NCBI RefSeq assembly: GCF_001547525.1
Contig: NZ_CM003768.1
Location: 682,001 to 746,000, forward strand
Source: Burkholderia anthina
Lineage (GTDB): Bacteria > Pseudomonadota > Gammaproteobacteria > Burkholderiales > Burkholderiaceae
Reading direction: 5' to 3'
DNA length: 64,000 nt
Shown: one piece after another, positions 59,102 to 64,000 of the stretch
Layout: each line of letters opens with the position of its first letter
How positions within the stretch are numbered: the first letter of the stretch is position 1
Notes under the pieces: generated by a model
Seen by the model: the letters and a program-made list of their open reading frames with translations, nothing else
Databases searched by the model: none
What the model was told of the DNA's origin: nothing
Translations under genes and position numbers: made by a program

Positions 59102-60388
59102 TTACGCGTAGGCCGGGCGCGCTTGGCCGGGCGCGTCCTTCAGGTAACGATGCACCGACAGGTCGTCGGCCTGGATCGCGGGCATCTTGCCCGAGATCAG
59201 GTCCGCGAGCAGTTGGCCCGAGCCGCACGACATCGTCCAGCCGAGCGTGCCATGGCCGGTGTTCAGGAACAGGTTCGACACCGGCGTGCGGCCGACGATC
59301 GGCGTGCCGTCCGGCGTCATCGGGCGCAGGCCCGTCCAGAACGTGGCCTTCGACGTGTCGCCGCCGCCCGGGAACAGGTCGTTCACGCACATCTCGAGCG
59401 TTTCGCGGCGCGCCGCGCGCAGCGTCTTGTCGAAGCCGACGATTTCCGCCATCCCGCCGACGCGGATGCGCTGGTCGAAGCGCGTGATCGCGATCTTGTA
59501 GGTTTCGTCGAGCACGGTCGACACCGGCGCGGCGGCTTCGTCGACGATCGGCGCGGTGATCGAATAGCCCTTGAGCGGATAGACGGGAATCTTCATCAGG
59601 TTCGAGATGAAGCGCGTCGAGTACGAGCCCAGCGCGACGACGTACGCGTCGGCACGCACCGTCTCGCTGCCGCATTGCACGCCGGCGATCTTGCCGCCCG
59701 CGATCGCGAGCGCATCGATCGGCGTGTTGTAGCGGAACTTCACGCCGAGCGATTCGGCGAGCGCGGCGAGGCGCGTCGTGAACAACTGGCAATCGCCGGT
59801 TTCGTCGCCCGGCAGGCGCAGGCCGCCCGTCAGCTTGTGCGAGACGGCGGCGAGCGCCGGCTCGGCTTTTTTCAGCTCGGCCGGCGACAGCAGTTCGAAC
59901 GGCACGTTCGCTTCCTGCAGCACGGCGATGTCCTTCGCCGCGCCGTCGAGTTGCTGCTGCGTGCGGAACAGTTGCAGCGTGCCGCCCGTGCGGCCTTCGT
60001 ACTGGATGCCGGTATCGGCGCGCAGCGCCTGCAGGCAATCGCGGCTGTATTCGGCGAGACGGACCATGCGGCTCTTGTTCACCGCATAGCGCTCGGCCGT
60101 GCAGTTGCGCAGCATCTGGACCATCCACTGGAGCTGGAAGCGCGTGCCGTCGAGGCGGATCGCGAGCGGCGCGTGCTTTTCGAACATCCACTTGACGGCC
60201 TTCAGCGGCACGCCGGGCGCGGCCCACGGCGCCGCATAGCCGGGCGAGATCTGGCCTGCATTCGCGAAGCTCGTCTCCAGCGCCGGGCCGGCTTCCCGGT
60301 CGATCACCGTGACTTCGTGGCCTGCGCGCGCGAGGTAATACGCGCTTGCCACGCCCACCACACCGCTGCCCAGAATGACGACTCGCAT
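59102..60388 (-). CDS. dadA: D-amino acid dehydrogenase small subunit
   Basis: 428 residues. A DAO-family flavoprotein that oxidises D-alanine and other D-amino acids, with electrons going to the respiratory chain. The FAD motif is [20 protein letters not shown] (residues 3-22), then [20 protein letters not shown]. The C-terminal signature is [25 protein letters not shown]. Membrane-associated on the inner face. Divergent from an Lrp-type gene 145 bp away. In enteric bacteria the dad operon is controlled by Lrp, which fits; no alanine racemase gene (dadX) is next to it here. Confidence 0.96.
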   Translation of the reverse strand: MRVVILGSGVVGVASAYYLARAGHEVTVIDREAGPALETSFANAGQISPGYAAPWAAPGVPLKAVKWMFEKHAPLAIRLDGTRFQLQWMVQMLRNCTAERYAVNKSRMVRLAEYSRDCLQALRADTGIQYEGRTGGTLQLFRTQQQLDGAAKDIAVLQEANVPFELLSPAELKKAEPALAAVSHKLTGGLRLPGDETGDCQLFTTRLAALAESLGVKFRYNTPIDALAIAGGKIAGVQCGSETVRADAYVVALGSYSTRFISNLMKIPVYPLKGYSITAPIVDEAAAPVSTVLDETYKIAITRFDQRIRVGGMAEIVGFDKTLRAARRETLEMCVNDLFPGGGDTSKATFWTGLRPMTPDGTPIVGRTPVSNLFLNTGHGTLGWTMSCGSGQLLADLISGKMPAIQADDLSVHRYLKDAPGQARPAYA

Positions 60389-60533
60389 AGCTGCTCCAGA
60401 TGGAAGGAATCAGGTCGAGGCCGGGCGCACCCGCGGCTCCGTGTTACCTCTAGCTGATCTAGTTTTTTGCGCTATGGTATTGTCGAATGTGCAGTTTTTG
60501 TTATTGTATTTTTCTGGTTTTCAGCATAAACAA

Positions 60534-61022
60534 ATGAGAACGCAACGTCAGCCCGTACGCTCGCTCGACAAGCTCGACCGGCGCATCCTGAAACTGCTCC
60601 AGGACGACGGCCGGATGGCGATGAAAGACCTCGCGGAACAGGTCGGACTGACCGTCACGCCGTGCATCGAGCGCGTGCGGCGCATGGAGCGCGACGGCGT
60701 GATCACCGGCTATCACGCGCGGGTCGACCCGGGGCAATTGGGCGCCGCGCTGCTGGTGTTCGTCGAGATCACGCTCGGCCACAAGGGCGGCAACATGTTC
60801 GAGCAATTCCGCCGGGAAGTGATGAAGATCGACGAGGTGCTCGAATGCCATCTCGTCTCCGGCGATTTCGACTACCTGATCAAGGCGCGCATCGGCGAGA
60901 TGGCCGACTACCGCAAGCTGCTCGGCGACATCCTGCTGCAGTTGCCGGGCGCCGTGCAGTCGAAGAGCTATGTCGTGATGGAGGAAATCAAGGAAACGCT
61001 GACGATCGCCGTCGGCGAGTGA
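60534..61022 (+). CDS. lrp: Lrp/AsnC-family regulator
   Basis: 162 residues from the ATG at 60534 (MRTQRQPVRSLDKLDRRILK). N-terminal HTH (DRRILKLLQDDGRMAMKDLAEQVGLTVTPCIERVRRMERDGVI, about 15-58, quoted in part) and C-terminal RAM/AsnC ligand domain (about 70-155, VFVEITLGHKGGNMFEQFRR). Closer to Lrp than to AsnC in the HTH (VGLTVTPCIERVRRMER against VGLSPTPCLERVRRLER in E. coli). Divergent from dadA with an AT-rich intergenic stretch (60460-60533), as expected for an Lrp-bound control region. Confidence 0.92.
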   Translation: MRTQRQPVRSLDKLDRRILKLLQDDGRMAMKDLAEQVGLTVTPCIERVRRMERDGVITGYHARVDPGQLGAALLVFVEITLGHKGGNMFEQFRREVMKIDEVLECHLVSGDFDYLIKARIGEMADYRKLLGDILLQLPGAVQSKSYVVMEEIKETLTIAVGE

Positions 61023-61060
61023 CGTGCCGCCGGCCGGCCGTCTGGCCCTTTATCCCGCCC

Positions 61061-61108
61061 TTGGCATGCTGCGCCCAATACTGTACAAATATACAGTATT
61101 GGGCGCAG
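61061..61108 (+). promoter_or_regulatory. LexA (SOS) box over a sigma70 promoter, inside a long palindrome
   Basis: TTGGCA (61061-61066), a 17-bp spacer and TACAAA (61084-61089) form a promoter. The -10 lies inside TACTGTACAAATATACAGTA (61079-61098), which keeps the CTGT-N8-ACAG pattern of the gamma/beta-proteobacterial LexA box with flanking TA pairs. The box is the centre of a perfect palindrome with 17-bp arms (61069-61085 and 61092-61108). LexA bound here would block RNA polymerase. Confidence 0.85.
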
Positions 61109-61124
61109 GCGAATGGGTGGGCAC

Positions 61125-62291
61125 ATGGACGATCGGTCCGACAACGAATTTCCGGTAGCGCCGCCCGTGCCCCGCAAGGGGCGCGGTGCGGTCGGCAACC
61201 TGCAGGGGCGGTATGAAATCGCGCAGCGCGAAGCGGTCGACGACGGCTGGACGCACGAGTCCGACGATGCCGACTTCCCCGCGCCGCTGCGCACGCAGGT
61301 CTTCGAGGAGCGGGCGAAGAGCATCCTCACGCACAACCAGTCGCCCGACATTCCGTTCAGCGTGTCGCTCAATCCGTATCGCGGCTGCGAGCACGGTTGC
61401 ATCTACTGCTTCGCGCGGCCGACGCACAGCTATCTCGGGCTGTCGCCGGGGCTCGATTTCGAAAGCCGCATCTACGCGAAGGTGAACGCGGCCGAACTGC
61501 TCGAGCGCGAGATTTCGCGCAAGCGCTACGTGCCGGAGCCGATCGCGCTCGGCGTCAACACCGATGCGTACCAGCCGGTCGAACGCGACCTGCGCATCAC
61601 GCGCAGCGTGATCCAGGTGATGCACGATCGCGGGCTGCCGTTCGCGGCGATCACGAAATCGTCGCTGATCGAGCGCGATCTCGACCTGCTCGCGCCGATG
61701 GCCGAACGCGGGCAGGTGATGGCGGCGGTCACGATCACGACGCTCGATGCCGAGCTCGCGCGCACGCTCGAGCCGCGCGCGGCCACCCCGGCGCGGCGAT
61801 TGCGCACGATCCGGGCGCTACGCGATGCGGGCGTGCCGGTCGGCGTGAGCATTGCACCGGTGATTCCGTTCGTCACCGAGCCCGACATGGAGCGCGTGCT
61901 CGAAGCCTGCGCGGAAGCCGGTGCGACGCATGCGAGCTACATCATCCTGAGATTGCCGTGGGAGGTCGCGCCGCTGTTCAAGCAGTGGCTGGCCGCGCAT
62001 TTTCCCGATCGTGCGGAGCGCGTGATGAACCGCGTGCGCGACATGCGCGGCGGCAAGGATTACGATTCGGACTTCTCGAAACGGATGAAGGGCGAGGGGA
62101 TCTGGGCCGACCTGTTGCGGCAACGCTTCCGTCAGGCCGTCAAGCGGCTCGGGCTGAACGAGCGCACGAACGGCATTCTGGATCTGTCGCGATTCCGCGG
62201 CGCGCCGGTCGCTGGGGTGTCGGCGCCGCCTGTCGCGGTTCGAGCAGCCGGCGCGAAGTCGCGCGACGACATGCAGTTGAGCCTGTTCTGA
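61125..62291 (+). CDS. PA0069-type radical SAM protein, likely SOS-induced
   Basis: 388 residues from the ATG at 61125, where GGTGGG gives a proper spacing; an ATG at 61113 gives 392. The radical-SAM cluster motif is GCEHGCIYCFARPTHSYLGL (near 88-107), in the spore-photoproduct-lyase-like Rv2578c/PA0069 group. Later features are GVNTDAYQPVERDLRITRSV, ITKSSLIERDLDLLAPMAE and FSKRMKGEGIWADLLRQRF. Its enzymatic reaction is unknown. A LexA box in front agrees with my recollection that PA0069 belongs to the P. aeruginosa SOS regulon, so a DNA-damage function is likely. Cytoplasmic. Confidence 0.9.
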   Translation: MDDRSDNEFPVAPPVPRKGRGAVGNLQGRYEIAQREAVDDGWTHESDDADFPAPLRTQVFEERAKSILTHNQSPDIPFSVSLNPYRGCEHGCIYCFARPTHSYLGLSPGLDFESRIYAKVNAAELLEREISRKRYVPEPIALGVNTDAYQPVERDLRITRSVIQVMHDRGLPFAAITKSSLIERDLDLLAPMAERGQVMAAVTITTLDAELARTLEPRAATPARRLRTIRALRDAGVPVGVSIAPVIPFVTEPDMERVLEACAEAGATHASYIILRLPWEVAPLFKQWLAAHFPDRAERVMNRVRDMRGGKDYDSDFSKRMKGEGIWADLLRQRFRQAVKRLGLNERTNGILDLSRFRGAPVAGVSAPPVAVRAAGAKSRDDMQLSLF

Positions 62292-62342
62292 CCGACGAGC
62301 AACGTAGTCGCCGGTGTCCCGTATCGATCGTGCTGGCCGGGC

Positions 62343-62810
62343 TTACTGCGAAATCTGCTTGGCCGCTTGGACCTGCGATTCGAAGTACGTCTGGAACGAC
62401 AGCGCGAGTGCGGTCATCAGCAGGAACGCGCCGATCAGCAGCGAGAAAATCACGACGAAGATCACGGTCCAGCCCGACTGGCTGTGCTTGCCGGTGTCCG
62501 CATTGAATTGCGCATCCCATTTTTCATCGGGGCGCAGCCCGTAGACGAGGGCGGCGAGGAACGCCGCCAGCAGCGAGATTGCGCCGGGCACCGCGAGCCA
62601 CCAGCCGAGGCCGGCGCTGCGCTGGGTTGCCGCGAGCAGCAGGAAGCCCGGGATGCCGACGATCGTCGCGAGCAGGTGGGCCCAGCCGTACACGTCGCGA
62701 ACGCCGTACAGATAGAAGCGGTGCGCACCGAGCGATCCGAGCAGGAACGCGAGGGCGGCGGTGAGCGTCTTGGAGCGGAAGCGGCGGGGTGATGCGGTGC
62801 TGCTGGACAT
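62343..62810 (-). CDS. TM2-domain membrane protein
   Basis: 155 residues from the ATG at 62810 (MSSSTASPRRFRSKTLTAAL). The TM2 domain consists of two helices with the GSLGAHRFYLYGVRDVYGWAH turn (residues about 26-46, containing the DRF-like HRFY motif). Two further helices follow (about 65-90 and 112-135), with a hydrophilic tail. Function unknown. Convergent with the radical-SAM gene. Confidence 0.8.
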   Translation of the reverse strand: MSSSTASPRRFRSKTLTAALAFLLGSLGAHRFYLYGVRDVYGWAHLLATIVGIPGFLLLAATQRSAGLGWWLAVPGAISLLAAFLAALVYGLRPDEKWDAQFNADTGKHSQSGWTVIFVVIFSLLIGAFLLMTALALSFQTYFESQVQAAKQISQ

Positions 62811-62919
62811 GGATGGCGGCGTATTGTCGTTGGCTTGGGCGGCCGGCAAGCCGGCGCGGGCGCACGGCCCGGCACGCATTCTACGATGCCCGGTCGGGCC
62901 CGGTCACCCCTCGGCTGCG

Positions 62920-64000
62920 TCAAGGTGCCGCATAAGTCACGCGATAGATCGCGCCCGCGTAATCGTCGCTGACGAGCAGCGAACCGTCCGGCAGCGGCAG
63001 TACGTCGGCCGGGCGTCCCCATACCGTGCCGTCGGGCCGCAGCCAGCCGGCGATGAACGGCGTCTGACGTGCGTGGCTGCCGTCCGCGGGGGCGACCACG
63101 CGCATCACGCGGTAGCCGACCTTCGTGCTGCGGTTCCACGAGCCGTGTTCGGCGATGAAGACATTATTGCGATACGACGCCGGAAACATCGATCCGGTGT
63201 AGAAGCGCATGCCGAGCGCCGCCACGTGTGCGCCGAGTTTCAGGACGGGTGGTACATAACGGCGGCAGACGTCGGCGCTGCCGAATTCGGGGTCGGGCGT
63301 ATCGCCGCCGTGGCAGTATGGAAAGCCGAAGTCGAGGCCGGCGCGCGGCGCACGGTTCAGTTCGTCGTCGGGTACGTCGTCGCCCATCATGTCGCGCCCG
63401 TTGTCGGTGAACCACAGCTCCCCCGAATCGGGGTGCCATGCAAAGCCGACCGTATTGCGTATGCCGCGGGCGAACACTTCGCGCCCACTGCCGTCGGCGT
63501 TCATTCGCGCAATGATCGCGTAGCGGCTGCGATCGGCGAGGCAGGCATTGCACGGCGCGCCGGTCGGTACGTAGAGCTTGCCATCGGGGCCGAACGCGAT
63601 GAATTTCCAGCCGTGATGGTGGTCGGTCGGCAGCGCGTCGGTCACGACGACGGGGGCGGGCGGTCTGGCGAGCCGGTCGTCGATACGGTCGACGCGCAGG
63701 ATGCGCGACACGGCGGATATATAGAGAGCGCCGTCGCGATAGGCGACGCCGACTGGCATATCGAGTCCGGACGCGATCACGTAGCGCGCGGTGATCCGGC
63801 CCTCGTGCATCACGAATGCATGGACTCGGCCTTCCCGCGTGCCGACATACAGAATGCCGCGTGGCGACCACGCCATTTCGCGCGCGGCCGGCACCGCGTC
63901 CGTCAGCACTTCCACGTGGAAGCCGGGCGGCACGACGAGTTCGTTCACCGGCAACGGCGCGGCAAACGCCGGTAGGGAGACGAGGCAGGCAAGGCCGGCA
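62920..64000 (-). CDS. sorbosone/glucose dehydrogenase-like exported protein, 5' end beyond window
   Basis: At least 359 residues, partial. The reading frame stays open to position 64000 and the last visible codons read AGLACLVSLPAFA, the end of a signal peptide. The true start is therefore past the window and the TTG at 63954 is not it. The mature protein is a GSDH-type beta-propeller (PPGFHVEVL, HHGWKFIAFGPDGKLYV, RGIRNTVGFAWHPDSGELWF, FIAEHGSWNRS, GRPADVLPLPDGSLLVSDDY), a fold of PQQ-dependent or copper sugar dehydrogenases. Substrate and cofactor are unknown. Periplasmic. Confidence 0.88.
   Translation of the reverse strand, partial: AGLACLVSLPAFAAPLPVNELVVPPGFHVEVLTDAVPAAREMAWSPRGILYVGTREGRVHAFVMHEGRITARYVIASGLDMPVGVAYRDGALYISAVSRILRVDRIDDRLARPPAPVVVTDALPTDHHHGWKFIAFGPDGKLYVPTGAPCNACLADRSRYAIIARMNADGSGREVFARGIRNTVGFAWHPDSGELWFTDNGRDMMGDDVPDDELNRAPRAGLDFGFPYCHGGDTPDPEFGSADVCRRYVPPVLKLGAHVAALGMRFYTGSMFPASYRNNVFIAEHGSWNRSTKVGYRVMRVVAPADGSHARQTPFIAGWLRPDGTVWGRPADVLPLPDGSLLVSDDYAGAIYRVTYAAP

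Noticed and set aside
61069..61108. Reading the long palindrome only as the lrp terminator
   Set aside because: No T-run follows the right arm, and the core fits LexA and overlaps a promoter, so an operator is the better reading.

Overview
The window is a high-GC chromosomal segment with the gene content and order of a beta-proteobacterium, most probably the genus Burkholderia (cepacia-complex type, large chromosome). Supporting signs are a one-piece tmRNA encoding the tag ANDDTFALAA, a DUF4148 periplasmic protein, the fdsGBA-D NAD-linked formate dehydrogenase set, a manganese (yybP-ykoY) riboswitch in front of a GDT1-family exporter, and the run gyrA-serC-pheA-tyrA-aroA-cmk-rpsA-ihfB-lapAB. 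The species cannot be fixed from the sequence. I see no insertion sequence, prophage, CRISPR array, plasmid gene or other clear sign of a mobile element; this is mostly core genome.

Layout. 1-5.3 kb: tRNA-Thr(CGT), fbp, pepN (all minus) and a DUF4136 lipoprotein (plus). 5.3-13.3 kb: a minus-strand block with the Mn2+ exporter and its riboswitch, a purine salvage/catabolism group (guaD, a deaminase that looks like adenine rather than adenosine deaminase, xdhC), dsbB, and an amidase with its GntR-type regulator. 13.6-22 kb: a class-I glutamine-amidotransferase-like hydrolase, a coiled-coil secreted protein, an unrecognised single-TM protein, a citrate/tricarballylate-type MFS symporter, a TPR-glycosyltransferase fusion and an FAD monooxygenase. 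22-28.5 kb: formate dehydrogenase fdsGBA-D with a divergent ModE/LysR-like regulator. 28.6-32.5 kb: two small exported proteins, tmRNA, gph, ubiG and an OmpA-like protein.

33-50.8 kb is a nearly continuous plus-strand housekeeping superoperon: gyrA, a DUF2059 protein, serC-pheA-tyrA-aroA (serine and aromatic amino acids), cmk-rpsA-ihfB (CMP kinase, ribosomal S1, DNA architecture), lapA-lapB-ugd-hldA-hldD (LPS assembly and sugar precursors), a ComEA-like helix-hairpin-helix protein and cysM. 50.8-64 kb: mltB, an HDAC-family hydrolase, a monoacylglycerol-lipase-like enzyme, the metNIQ methionine importer, etfBA, dadA with divergent lrp, a radical-SAM protein of the PA0069 type behind a near-consensus LexA box, a TM2 protein, and a sorbosone/glucose-dehydrogenase-like exported enzyme cut by the window end.

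The most interesting regulatory items are the LexA/SOS box embedded in a 17-bp-arm palindrome and overlapping a promoter in front of the radical-SAM gene (61.06-61.11 kb), the manganese riboswitch (6.0-6.13 kb), twin palindromes in front of the DUF4148 gene, and a dyad placed in the spacer of the putative etfBA promoter. I found no system that I can defend as wholly undescribed. Start codons were chosen by Shine-Dalgarno position, homology to remembered family members and signal peptides; none was checked by computation.
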